A stretch of 64,000 bases of DNA, taken from NCBI GenBank assembly GCA_022376515.1, contig WTXI01000012.1, forward strand, positions 434,001 through 498,000, written 5' to 3'. The position numbers and the translations under genes are program-made. Below the pieces are notes generated by a model. That model did no database searches. It saw only the letters and a list, made by a program, of their open reading frames with translations, and was not told where the DNA came from. This document shows positions 41,536 to 51,138 of this stretch, one piece after another; positions within the stretch are counted from its first letter, which is position 1, and the number at the start of each line of letters is the position of its first letter. The stretch is from Lactifluus volemus. Lineage: Eukaryota > Basidiomycota > Agaricomycetes > Russulales > Russulaceae.

Positions 41536-43116
41536 TTGATCGACAAAACGGCTTCCATAACTGTTGGTTGGACCTCAGAAAAGGGGAAGCTCTCCAGAGT
41601 CGAGACCAGAGACGCACCAGACCTCCCAGACCACGTAGTTGGGCACGCCTTTTGGATAGAACGTCAAGAAAACCCCAAGCAAAGTGCCTATTGGGCTTTT
41701 GACAAAGGAGATCCACACGGGCCCATCGAGTTTATCAACCAGAAGTGGTATCACGTCGAGTGGTTTGATAAACAACAGACTTACGCGACAGAGATAGGGA
41801 GATACATCACAGACGACGACATCGCACGATTTGAACTCGGCTGGTGGAAACCAAGTGATCCACAGCACCCAGACTATCCAGTACACGCACTGTCCTTGAC
41901 ACCGGCAGGCTCAGGATCTGGAAGTACCCCAGAACGACCTGAAGCACTTTCACCTAGTGGACAATTATTTGAACCGGTCTATCAAGCCGCACAACCTCCT
42001 TTGACCAGTGTTCCCCCTGGAATTCATCAGCAGCTTGAACCAACCTCGACGTTGCAAGTGCCCCCAGTACAAAAACAAATGGAATCGCCATACTCCGACA
42101 TCAGTGTGTCAATGGTAACAGACCCAACCACTGGAATGTTGGTAGATCCCACCATGTTTCCAGCCGCTCTCTCCCCCTCTCCACAACCTCATCCTAGTGT
42201 GCCTAGTGGTAGTGCGTTCATCAGGTCAGCTGCAGTCAGCACTGCCATTACCGCACCAACAGCACTAGCTGGCATCACAGGATTCAGCTCCTCTGGGCAA
42301 CCTGGAGGAGGACCTCCGGCTGGGGCACAGCCGGGAGGAAGTGGAGGCGGAGGAGGAGGCGGTGGAGGCGGCGGTGGAGGTGGAGGCGGAGGGGGAGGAG
42401 CTCCCCCTCCGGGAGGACAAGCAGCAGGTGGTCAACCACACCAGCCTTCAGCCCTCTATGGCACGATCCCTGAAATTTTCAATGGGGATCGTGACGACCT
42501 CGCACGTTTCCGTCGCGCCTTCTCGGTCTTTTGGGAAATGAACCGGGACCACCCCTCCATAAGCAACCCTTACCTGCGGGTCCTCACCTGTATAGGAAGG
42601 ATCCGAGGCAAGGCAGTTGACCAGTGGGTCGATGGAATCATCCAGCCTCTCATGAATGGAGTGGCGATGTGGCGACAGCATCCACACCACCTCCTAGCCA
42701 CCGATCCAAACGATGAAATGGTTTGGACGAACTTCGACAATGCATTCAGAGCACAGTTCGAGAACACTGTGGCCAGAGAGGAGGCGTTGGGAAGCCTGCT
42801 CGCCCTGGAAATGCAGGGGGAGGACCTCAAAACATACATCAATAACTTCAACACGCTAATCGCTCTCGCCAAGTGGGGTCCAAACGAGCAAGGAACCCTC
42901 CTTCGATTCAAGGATGGGCTGAAGCGAGCCCTCCGCGAGAAGATCATTGATTTTGAACCCACCTTGCCCGACACTCTGGCAGGATGGCAGGCAGCGGCCC
43001 TGAGGCGTCAAGGAGGTACATCGAAGCCAGAGCCACCTCTGGAGACAGGCCAGGCCAGGACTTCCGCCGACGCCTTGCTGCGGCCTTGGGAAGGTACCAG
43101 CCGGGCAGACAAGTGA
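41536..43116 (+). CDS. Chromovirus gag, main part
   Basis: Open frame of ~526 codons without an obvious initiating ATG (the frame opens near a TTG; the first in-frame ATG is about codon 180), so the 5' end is uncertain. The N-terminal ~125 residues (FWIERQENPKQSAYWAFDKG, KWYHVEWFDKQQTYATEIG) resemble a small folded domain. A Pro/Ser/Thr-rich stretch and a run of about 25 glycines follow (codons ~268-292). Then comes a retrotransposon gag domain (ARFRRAFSVFWEMNRDHPSI, GRIRGKAVDQWVDGI, EDLKTYINNFNTLIALAKWG). The zinc knuckle lies in another frame, suggesting a frameshift near 43017-43100. Confidence 0.8.
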   Translation: MIDKTASITVGWTSEKGKLSRVETRDAPDLPDHVVGHAFWIERQENPKQSAYWAFDKGDPHGPIEFINQKWYHVEWFDKQQTYATEIGRYITDDDIARFELGWWKPSDPQHPDYPVHALSLTPAGSGSGSTPERPEALSPSGQLFEPVYQAAQPPLTSVPPGIHQQLEPTSTLQVPPVQKQMESPYSDISVSMVTDPTTGMLVDPTMFPAALSPSPQPHPSVPSGSAFIRSAAVSTAITAPTALAGITGFSSSGQPGGGPPAGAQPGGSGGGGGGGGGGGGGGGGGGGAPPPGGQAAGGQPHQPSALYGTIPEIFNGDRDDLARFRRAFSVFWEMNRDHPSISNPYLRVLTCIGRIRGKAVDQWVDGIIQPLMNGVAMWRQHPHHLLATDPNDEMVWTNFDNAFRAQFENTVAREEALGSLLALEMQGEDLKTYINNFNTLIALAKWGPNEQGTLLRFKDGLKRALREKIIDFEPTLPDTLAGWQAAALRRQGGTSKPEPPLETGQARTSADALLRPWEGTSRADK

Positions 43117-43448
43117 AGCCACGGCCCTCAGATGCCATGAATGTGGATGCCATTCGCACAGGGGGGCCTACACCTGAAGAAAAGAAGAAGCTACGGGCAG
43201 AAGGACGCTGTTTCATCTGCCGTCGGCAGGGCCACATAAGTAGCTCATGCCCTGAGAAGAAAAAGAGCCAGAACAAGGACAGCAAGCCTGCACAGCGCCC
43301 CGCCGCAGTGCGAGCTGTCGAAGAAGAAAGAAAGGAAATCACCCGCGACCAGCTTATGGACGGACTTATGAAGTTGTCTGACGACGACAAGGAACGCTTT
43401 ATCAAGGATATGGTTGACTCCACCGACTCTGCGCCCCAGGATTTTTGA
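42984..43448 (+). CDS. Chromovirus gag, nucleocapsid part
   Basis: Frame -1 relative to the main gag frame. The recognisable part starts around FRRRLAAALGRYQPG and carries a CCHC knuckle CFICRRQGHISSSC, then acidic/basic sequence ending STDSAPQDF. It overlaps the main gag frame by 130 bases. Either a one-base mutation or a second programmed shift separates it from gag. Confidence 0.75.
   Translation: MAGSGPEASRRYIEARATSGDRPGQDFRRRLAAALGRYQPGRQVKPRPSDAMNVDAIRTGGPTPEEKKKLRAEGRCFICRRQGHISSSCPEKKKSQNKDSKPAQRPAAVRAVEEERKEITRDQLMDGLMKLSDDDKERFIKDMVDSTDSAPQDF
43438..43447 (+). promoter_or_regulatory. Candidate -1 ribosomal frameshift site, gag to pol
   Basis: The nucleocapsid frame ends GAT TTT TGA. 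A -1 slip on the five T bases gives TTG AAG AGC, the opening of the pol frame, which has no ATG of its own. Position and base content fit programmed frameshifting of Ty3-type elements. Confidence 0.5.
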
Positions 43449-45241
43449 AGAGCTCGTGCCGCGCGACCTGGGTACGAGCCTTAGGACTGAAACGAATGTA
43501 CATTAGCTATGCCAATGCCAATGCTTTGAATTTGCCCATTTCGTTTTCAAATGTCCACAAAACGGTCGCAGATGTCGCCTTAGTCGACAGTGGAGCCACG
43601 GAAAACTTCCTTGATCAGCGCACAGTCCGCCGATGGGGGCTCAGCACTCATAAACTCCCTCACCCCCGCTACGTCTACAATGTGGATGGAACCCAGAACC
43701 AAGCTGGGACACTCACGGAGTACTGTGTTCTTCGCTGTGTCGTAGGAGACAAGGATACTCTCCAGCGGTTCTATGTCACCAATCTTGGCAAAGATCGTGT
43801 ACTCTTGGGGCACCCCTGGCTCTCAGAGTTCAATCCTCGCATCGATTGGACCAAGGGGGAAGTGCAGAATGGAGGAGTACGGATCGAAACCAAGTGGAGG
43901 AAGTTTCAGCGCCCTCGTCAGATATACAAGGACAGGGAAAAGGAACCAGCACGCATTGATCGCACCAATGTGGCCCAGGAATGGGCCATAAAGGCGCACC
44001 AAGAGCAGGTAGCCAGTGGGGAAAAGCACGAGGTGCTGCCACCCCAATACCGGGACTATGCGGACGTCTTTGACGAAGAGAAATCCCATCGCTTCCCACC
44101 TTCACGACCAGAGGATCATGCCATTGTCTTGAAGGAGGACGCCCCAGCTACCATCAATTGTAAAGTCTATGCCCTCACGAGGGAGGAGAAAGAAGCGACC
44201 CAGAAGTTCTTGAAGGAGAATGAGCAGTGGGGATTCATCGAAAAGTCCAACTCTCCTTGGTCGACCCCTTGGTTCTTTATAAAGAAAAGAGATGGGAGTC
44301 TCCGACCCATCCAGGACTATAGGGAAGTGAACAGTTGGACGATTCGAGATGTGTACCCCATCCCTCGCATTGAGCAAATTCTGGAAGCGCTGCATGGACG
44401 CACCCTCTTCACGGCACTAGACATTCGTTGGGGCTATCATAACATCCAGATTCGCCCTGAGGATCGATGGAAGGCCGCGTTTAAGACTCCCTTTGGCCTG
44501 TACCAACCAAAGGTGATGCTCTTCGGCCTCCAGAACTCTCCAGCCACCTTTCAGCGTTGCATGGATCGGGTCTTCGCTAAGATCATGAACCGCTACCCAG
44601 GGAAGGTGTTTGTGTACATGGACGACGTCTTGGTGGCCACAGGGGGAGATGTGGAGGAACACAGGAGGATAGTCCGAGAAATCCTCGAGATGTTCCGCCA
44701 GGAATCCTTCTTCCTCAAACTGTCGAAGTGCAAGTTTGAGCAGACCAGCATTGACTACCTTGGCATCTGCGTGGAACATGGGACTATCCGCATCGATCCC
44801 ACGAAGAGGAAAGGACTATCTCAATGGCCTCGAACCTTGTCTTCAGTGAAAGAGGTCCGGAGCACGCTTGGTGTTTTGGGGTACCAGAGACCATTCATTC
44901 CCCACTTTGCACATCTTGCGGCGCCACTCACTGCTTTACTGAAGAAGGGACGACCATTCAAATGGACGGATGAGTGCACCAAGGCCCTGGATGCACTCCT
45001 CCAGATCATAGAGTCCGATCCTGTCCTCCAAAGACCTGACTATGACCGCCCCTTCGAGATGGAGGTGGACGCGTCCCAGTATGCCACTGGGGCCATCCTC
45101 TACCAACGAAACGACAAACAGAGGCTCTGTCCAGTGGGCTACCACTCCCAGACATTGAACGAAGCTGAGAGGGGGTATGACGTCCATGATAGAGAGCTCT
45201 TGGCGGTAATTCGGGGTTTGCGACGATGGAGACACTTGTTC
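43445..45241 (+). CDS. Chromovirus pol, first half (protease, RT, start of RNase H)
   Basis: Protease with VDSGATENFLD (codon ~48). Reverse transcriptase includes NSPWSTPWFFIKKRDGSLR, FTALDIRWGYHNIQI, FGLQNSPATFQRCMDRVF and catalytic YMDD (44615-44626, codon 391). The RNase H start reads EMEVDASQYATGAILYQR and DRELLAVIRGLRRWRHLF. Coding similarity stops at 45241, where a DNA element begins; the frame runs into it and stops at 45301. The rest of RNase H resumes at about 47503. Confidence 0.92.
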
Positions 45242-47502
45242 CATCAGCAAAATGTCCAAGCAGCTTATTTCTACTTAAAGTTACTTAAAAAGTTTTTTTA
45301 AGTACTCCTAAGTACTTTAAGCACTTTAAGCACTTTAAGTCATTTTAAGACAAGTCGGCCTCCAGGAATTTGCTTATTTTCACTTATTTTCGCTTATTTT
45401 CGCTTAATTTCGCTTATTTTCTGTTTTTTTATTTACTTAAAATCAGGTCAATTTTGACATTTGAGTGAATTTCAAGCATGTTTAGTTTTCAGCACTTTTA
45501 AGAACATTTTAAGCAAAATTTATTTGAGATTACACTACAACATTAGTAACTAGGACTAAATACAATCCAGTGGTGGAGGCATGGGAGGCACTCTAAACAC
45601 AGGAGGTGCTCCAAACGCGGGAGGCGCGGGAGGCGCGATAGACGCGGGAGGCACGGGAGGCGTGGGGGGCGCTCCAAATGCGGGAGGCGCTCCAAACGCG
45701 GGGCTGCGCCTTGATGGGTTGCTGTTGCTGTTGGCGCTTTGGCTGTGATTGTGGCTGAGCATGTACCTGCTGCTGGCGGCGTTCCGGCTGAGTCCGTTGG
45801 TCCGGTTGAGCATCAGATGGGGGAGCAGCGGAAGATGGATAGGCGGGGTGGTCGTCTTGACGGACATGAACGTGGTTTTTGCCATGCCGGATAAGGTCTG
45901 AAAAAAGGGGTCAAAGTTAGGGACGTACAAAGAGAAGATAGAAAAAAAGGGAGTTTTAAACGCATCGACGACGGCGACACCGGGTGGCATAGCGAAGGTG
46001 AGTATATGCGGTGCCTGCACGGGAGGCGCGGGAGGCGCGATAAACGCGGGAAACGCGGGAGGCGCGGGAAGCGCAGGTGCGGAGGCAGCGGCGGAGGAGA
46101 CGGAAGTGGCCCAGGAGGCACAGGAGGTGGGGCAGGCGGCGGGGCAGGAGGAGGCGGCGGAGGCGGAGGCGAAAAAAAAAAAAAAGTCAGAACGGTTGGG
46201 TTGGGGCAGACAGCGTGACAACATACCGGGGAGGTGCAGAAGGCGTCGGCGCAGGCAGCATGACACCGTGGACCGCCCGGCAGTGCCAGTGGGTCCAGGA
46301 GGCGCGCGATATGGAGGCAAATGCGGTGCAGGCGGCGGAGACGGAAGTGGCCCAGTAGGCCCAGGAGGAGGTGGTGCAGGCGACGACGCAGGAGGAGGCA
46401 GCGGAGGCGGAAGAAGAAAAAAAAGAGAAAGTCAGAACACTTTGGGTTGGGGCAGACAGCGTGACAACATACCGGGGAGGTGCAGAAGGTGTCGGCGCAG
46501 GCAGTATGACGCCGTGGACCGCCTGGCAGTGCCAGTGGGTCCAGGAGGCGCGTGATGTGGTCGTGGCGAAAGCGGTAGAGGTGGCGCAGGCGCAGGCGCA
46601 GGAGGCCGTTGGGAAGGTATTTGGCGTAGCACGGTCGTAGCACATAGGATCCAAAGAGTGAGGAAGACAGTAGGACGCAGCAGAGGCAGAGGCAGAGGAG
46701 GAGAGGGGGCGGAGGTGGGCAACAGTGGGACGCGTTGGGGCGGGGGAAGTCAAAAAAACAAGAAGCGGTGGCAAGAATGCAGGGACGCTGAGACGTGACG
46801 GGGCAAGACGGCGAGCGGTGGTGGCGACAGCAGAGGCCGTGACATGGAGTCAGCGACAGAGGGGACAGAGGGAGGATAGGCGCAGACAACGAGAGGCACG
46901 AAAATGATGAGGCAAACGAAAATCAACATCAAGCAAACAAGAGTAAACAACCGATGCAGGTGCACCGGAACGACTTAGCCAAAATTTCGTGACTTTGGCA
47001 AAAACTTCGCGACTTCACAAAATTTTCAGTGTGCTTAGCTAATTATGTGATAATTAAGCGACTTTAAGCGAATTTAAGTGACTTTAAGCGACTGTACATG
47101 TTTAAGTAACAATTAAGCAAACACAATAACTAGTAACCAGTGAACCAATTGTTTTAAGTGGTTTTAAGTGACAATTAAGCGACACCTGATAATCAAGCAA
47201 CTGGTAAGTGCAGTAAGCAGTCAACAAGATATTTTAAGTGCAATTAAGTACACAGACATGACACTTAAGCAGTTGATTAAAAATCATGTGACCACTTTGC
47301 TTAAAAAATGGGCATCGCTTAACTTGCTTAATTGTGCTTAAATGACTTAATTGTCTTAAGCTTCGCTTAATGTACTTAAAACTACTTAAAAAGTAATTTT
47401 AAGCAATTTTAAGTACATTTTAAGCATATTTTAAGCACATTTTAAGTAAAACTTTTTAAGTGACTTTAAGTAACTTTAAGCTGCTCGGACATTTTGCTGA
47501 TG
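45242..47502. mobile_element. ~2.26-kb non-autonomous DNA element nested in RNase H
   Basis: The ends are inverted: CATCAGCAAAATGTCC plus AGCAGCTTA at the left matches the reverse complement of the right end, with one mismatch in 26 bases. ACTTAAAGT and ACTTAAAAAG then match across a further ~30 bases. Removing it with a 2-bp TC target copy restores the frame RHLF-LSSPFTAIVHTDHNN. Alternative ends 45258-47499 with ATGTCC duplicated also restore a frame. Sub-terminal regions are packed with CTTAAG, TTTAAGTAC and CGCTTATTTT motifs. The middle is GGC/GGA-rich with two ~244-bp spaced repeats (about 46185 and 46429). No transposase recognised. Confidence 0.7.
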
Positions 47503-49229
47503 TCCTCTCCTCTCCCTTCACTGCCATTGTGCACACCGATCATAATAATCTTCGATACTACTGGCAACCCCAGAGAATCAACCGACGCGTAGCAAGGTAC
47601 CTCAGTGACCTTGCGGACTACAATTACAGACTGGTGCACCGCCCAGGCAAGCTGAACAAGGCTGACGCGCTGTCCAGACCACCAGGAGTGGACGAAGGGA
47701 AACACGATAACGAAAACACCCTTGTCCTGCCTGACAAACTCTTCGCGCGAGCAGTGGAGGTCAGCAGTCTCGAACAACAGGTTTGGGATTGGCAAGCATG
47801 CACACCGAGCTATTTCGCAGAGCTGCATCGCTCCTACCCACTGGACTCAGTAAATCACCACTGGGTGCACCAAGGAAGACCTGTGGTCGCAGACCAGGAG
47901 GATCTGAAGCGACAGATCTTGCATGAGTACCATGACCACGCCTTGGCTGGGCACCCAGGCATCGCCACGACGCTTCAGAAGGTGTCTGAGGACTACTGGT
48001 GGCCGACGATGCGACAGTTCGTCCAGAACTACGTTAAAGGATGTGCAACTTGCCAAATGACGAAACCCAACACTGTGAAACCTAAGCCACCATTGATGCC
48101 GATCACTGTTGAACCGAAGGCAATCCCTTTCCAGACCATTTCCCTTGACCTCATCACCGATCTCCCAGTCTCAAAGGGATATGACTCGATCCTCACAGTA
48201 GTGGACCACGATTGCTCGAAGGCAGCCTTCTTCTTGCCCTGTCAGAAGACAATTGACGCAGAAGAAGTGGCCCGGCTCTATGTGGAGCACATCTTCCCTC
48301 TCTTTGGCTGCCCCCACCACGTCATCTCGGACAGAGATCCCCGTTTTACTGCACACTTCACCCGCCAGATGTGTGAACTGCTAGGAATCACACAGAACAT
48401 CAGCTCTGCTTATCATCCGCAGACTGATGGACAATCAGAACGCGCTAATCAGTGGGTGGAGCAGTATTTGCGGATCTATGGAAGCAGCCAACAAGACGAC
48501 TGGGCAAACCTTCTTCCTCTTGCCCAATTTGTGCACAACTCCTGGCCGAATGCGAGCACAGGGAAGGCTCCCTGTGAGCTCTTGTGGGGCGCAAACCCAA
48601 TCATCCACCCCTCCGGGAAAAGCACAAATATCCCAGCGTTGCATCAAAGACAGATGTGGCTTAAGGAGGCTAGGGAGCGTGCCCAGGATGCTATCAGAAG
48701 GGCGCAAGAACTGTGGCTGAAACGACGCCAGAGAAAGAAGGGTCAAAGGCACTTCTACCCATTCAAAAGGGGGCAACAAGTATTGTTGGAGGGAACAAAC
48801 CTAAAGACGATGTACCCGTCCGCAAAGTTGGGACCCAAAAGATATGGTCCATTCCCCATCATCGACGTCATTTCCCCAGTGGTGTACCGCCTCCAGCTCC
48901 CCCCACACTGGCGCGTTCACAATGTCTTCCACGCGTCCTTGTTAACGCCTTACAAGGAGACGGAAGAGCATGGGCGCAACTTCGCAGAGCCACCACCTGA
49001 TCTGATGGAAGGCGAACCGGAATATGAGGTGGAGCAGATCATTGATGCGCGCAAGAAAGGAAAGGCAGAAAAGCTTGAGTATCTCCTTCGTTGGAAGGGA
49101 TATTCACCCGCTCATGATAGTTGGGAACCCGCTGGCAATGTGAAGGCTCCGGAGCTCATTAAGGAGTTCTATCAGCGCAACCCCAATGAGATAGGGGGAG
49201 GAAGGATAAAAGTGAAGAGGAAGAGATGA
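47503..49229 (+). CDS. Chromovirus pol, second half (RNase H end, integrase, chromodomain)
   Basis: Resumes with SSPFTAIVHTDHNNLRYYW and NKADALSRPPG (end of RNase H/tether). The integrase zinc domain is HEYHDHALAGHPG...CATC. The catalytic core has Asp in ISLDLITDL, Asp in ISDRDPRFTAHF and Glu in DGQSERANQWVEQ. The GPFPIIDVISPVVYRLQLP module follows, then a chromodomain (about 49020-49190: YEVEQIIDARKKGK, YLLRWKGYSPAHDSWEP) that in this clade guides integration to marked chromatin. Stop at 49227-49229. Confidence 0.93.
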
Positions 49230-49265
49230 ATCCGCACCATCATCACCCCCACTACCTCCTCCTCC

Positions 49266-50165
49266 ATGAGTAATGCCTTACAACTTGCGTTCCAGTACCC
49301 CAACTCGGAGGATGACTACCTCCAACTCCTCGACTCGTCGTTCAACTCCCTCGCGGTCTGTGAGGGGGGAGAGTGGTCCCTCTCAGAGGCGTCCCTTGCC
49401 GAGGACACCCCAGCAGAACCAGCCCAGATCAGCACCTCCACCGTACAGGAGGACCACCCGCTCGCCTCGCCAAGAGCCTCGCCGCAGTCCCTCGTACCAT
49501 CCGAGGACCCCATCTCCTCTCCCAGGTCCGACGCCGCCTCCCCAACTCTCGCCTATCCAGGAAGCCCTGGAGACGCTAGCAGCGGACATGAGGTTCCAGC
49601 CAGAAGTCATGTCGCTGGAGACCCCCACGCGCTGCGATCCGAATCCCCTCACGATCCCTGGAAGATCTTCAGCTGGGCCCAACCTTCTGCAGGTGACGGT
49701 GCTCATCAACTCCAGGGGATACGTGCAGCAGATGGGGACGGCCTACGTTCACTCGTCGTCGCGTCTTCGTCGCATGGGGGGCCGTCTGGTGGTGATTCCG
49801 GAGTCAGCCCTCTGAGGATCACTGGCAAGCGCAAGAGGAAGGGGAAGAAGTCGTATTATTGCGGCAAGTGCAACAAGGATGGGGTGGACCACAAGTACGA
49901 GAACTGTCCTTTGTGGAGGGAGTGCCTCTATTGCCAGAAGAGAGGGCACTACTCCCATGACTGTCACCACCCCCATACGCGTTGCACTGTCTATAGGTGC
50001 CGGGTCTTCCCTGACCACCAGTACTATGGGAGGAACTGTCCTGTCAAGGCTACGGAGTTGCGGCCCGTTACTCATTCTTGGGATGAGTATGACGCAGATG
50101 ACGTCGACGCAGGTGAGGCGCTTTGGGAGGACATTGACTGGGAGTCCATGGACAGGGGTGACTGA
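49266..50165 (+). CDS. Accessory zinc-knuckle ORF 3' of pol
   Basis: 299-aa frame with its own ATG 36 bases after the pol stop. The first ~190 residues are Ser/Pro-rich and acidic. After a basic GKRKRKGKK stretch come three Cys/His knuckle-like motifs: CGKCNKDGVDHKYENC, CLYCQKRGHYSHDC (canonical CCHC) and CTVYRCRVFPDHQYYGRNC. The tail is strongly acidic (DEYDADDVDAGEALWEDIDW). It occupies the env position but has no signal peptide or membrane span. An RNA/DNA-binding accessory protein is inference. Confidence 0.7.
   Translation: MSNALQLAFQYPNSEDDYLQLLDSSFNSLAVCEGGEWSLSEASLAEDTPAEPAQISTSTVQEDHPLASPRASPQSLVPSEDPISSPRSDAASPTLAYPGSPGDASSGHEVPARSHVAGDPHALRSESPHDPWKIFSWAQPSAGDGAHQLQGIRAADGDGLRSLVVASSSHGGPSGGDSGVSPLRITGKRKRKGKKSYYCGKCNKDGVDHKYENCPLWRECLYCQKRGHYSHDCHHPHTRCTVYRCRVFPDHQYYGRNCPVKATELRPVTHSWDEYDADDVDAGEALWEDIDWESMDRGD
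49273..49815 (+). CDS. 180-aa ORF nested within the accessory ORF
   Basis: ATG only 7 bases after the accessory ATG, in another frame, open for 180 codons. It begins MPYNLRSSTPTRR and is Pro/Arg/Ser-rich, then LSPIQEALETLAADMRFQPE and a more folded end (LLQVTVLINSRGYVQQMGTA). Which of the two frames is used, or both, cannot be decided from sequence alone. Confidence 0.45.
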   Translation: MPYNLRSSTPTRRMTTSNSSTRRSTPSRSVRGESGPSQRRPLPRTPQQNQPRSAPPPYRRTTRSPRQEPRRSPSYHPRTPSPLPGPTPPPQLSPIQEALETLAADMRFQPEVMSLETPTRCDPNPLTIPGRSSAGPNLLQVTVLINSRGYVQQMGTAYVHSSSRLRRMGGRLVVIPESAL

Positions 50166-50187
50166 GGCGCATGGTGGTACATGCGCC

Positions 50188-50202
50188 TAGGAGAGAGGGT
50201 AC
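50188..50202 (+). promoter_or_regulatory. Polypurine tract
   Basis: AGGAGAGAGGG immediately before the 3' LTR, the expected plus-strand primer. Confidence 0.7.
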
Positions 50203-51138
50203 TGTTACGGTTATGCGGGCCGCCCGGCCCATTTCTTACTGTTTTCCGTCTGATTTTCGACTTGTGTTGTGACCTAGGATCCCTTTCCTTGGCCAGCCCC
50301 TTCTGTTCCGCTTCTAGGGGCTGTGCATCGCCGTTTTGGACGTGTACTTGACTCAGGGATCATGACTCAAATCTTGAGTCAGCGTTCTTGACTCAGATCT
50401 TGAGTCAGACGCACTGAGTCAGTTCTTGAGTCATCAGAACTGACTCAGGTCCTTAGTCAATAGTCTTGACTTCGCTACTGTACTGTGACCTTTGTAGGAT
50501 AGTTGGCTGGCCCTCTGTACGCATAAATAGGGCCTTGTAGACGAGCTAAAGCCCCAGCTTCAGCTTCGTCTAGAATCGCAGTTCATTGTCTCCTGCTCAC
50601 ACTCGCATCGCATCTCCTCCTCTCTTCTTGTGAATCCCCTCTTCGTACCTTGATCCAGGTACTTCGCGCCACGATCAGACATCTGTGAATTTGTTCCATT
50701 TCCTTGTAACAAGTTCCCAGACGCCTGAACCCTAATACGAACGCGCTGTGAGAAGTAGTCTCACTTCTCACCTCGCGTCCGCGTCACAAACCTTAGTTCA
50801 ACCTCTCACGAGTGTCCTTGGAAGGCGAGACTCCCTTGCATCCCAATTACACTCGCGCCCGTGTTGCGGTTGAACCTACACATCGTCATTCATCCATCTG
50901 CCACCGTCTATCCTCTTTAGGAACGGTAACTCCGACCATCGCGTGCACCGGCCCGTACTAACCGCCTCACGCGATACGAACCCCGAGAGTTCGCACAGTC
51001 AAGTCTACTCCTCGTTGGACCTTGCCTGCGCGTTCTAGAATCGACTATTTGGTGTTGCTAGTCTTGTCCGACTCGCTGCAACAAATAGCCAACCCGAACG
51101 AAGCTCACTTCGAGCCACGGTCCCTGCGAACCGTGACA
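50203..51138 (+). repeat. 3' LTR of the chromovirus
   Basis: 936 bp; repeats the TGASTCA cluster at 50349-50447; two differences from the 5' LTR. Confidence 0.95.
50349..50447. promoter_or_regulatory. Cluster of eight TGASTCA sites in the 3' LTR
   Basis: Same eight-site array as at 40558-40656. Being in the 3' LTR it could act on neighbouring host genes. Confidence 0.7.

Larger units (their letters stand above)
40412..51138 (+). mobile_element. Chromodomain Ty3-type retrotransposon (chromovirus), 10.7 kb with nested insertion
   Basis: LTRs of 936 bp (40412-41347 and 50203-51138) begin TGTTACGG and end CGTGACA. They are flanked by GATCC on both sides (40407-40411, 51139-51143). I saw two LTR differences (GCGCCGG/GCACCGG and TCGCCGC/TCGCTGC), about 99.8% identity, so insertion is recent. 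A purine tract AGGAGAGAGGG precedes the 3' LTR. No TGG-type primer site follows the 5' LTR. Internal order: gag, nucleocapsid, protease-RT-RNase H, integrase-chromodomain, accessory ORF. RNase H is split by a DNA insertion, and gag has a frame change, so this copy is defective. Confidence 0.95.

Noticed and set aside
45556..46889. Long minus-strand ORFs (254, 358 and 195 aa) rich in Ala, Pro, Leu and Cys
   Set aside because: They arise from the GGC/GGA-rich tandem core of the nested DNA element, are repetitive in several frames at once and show no domain.
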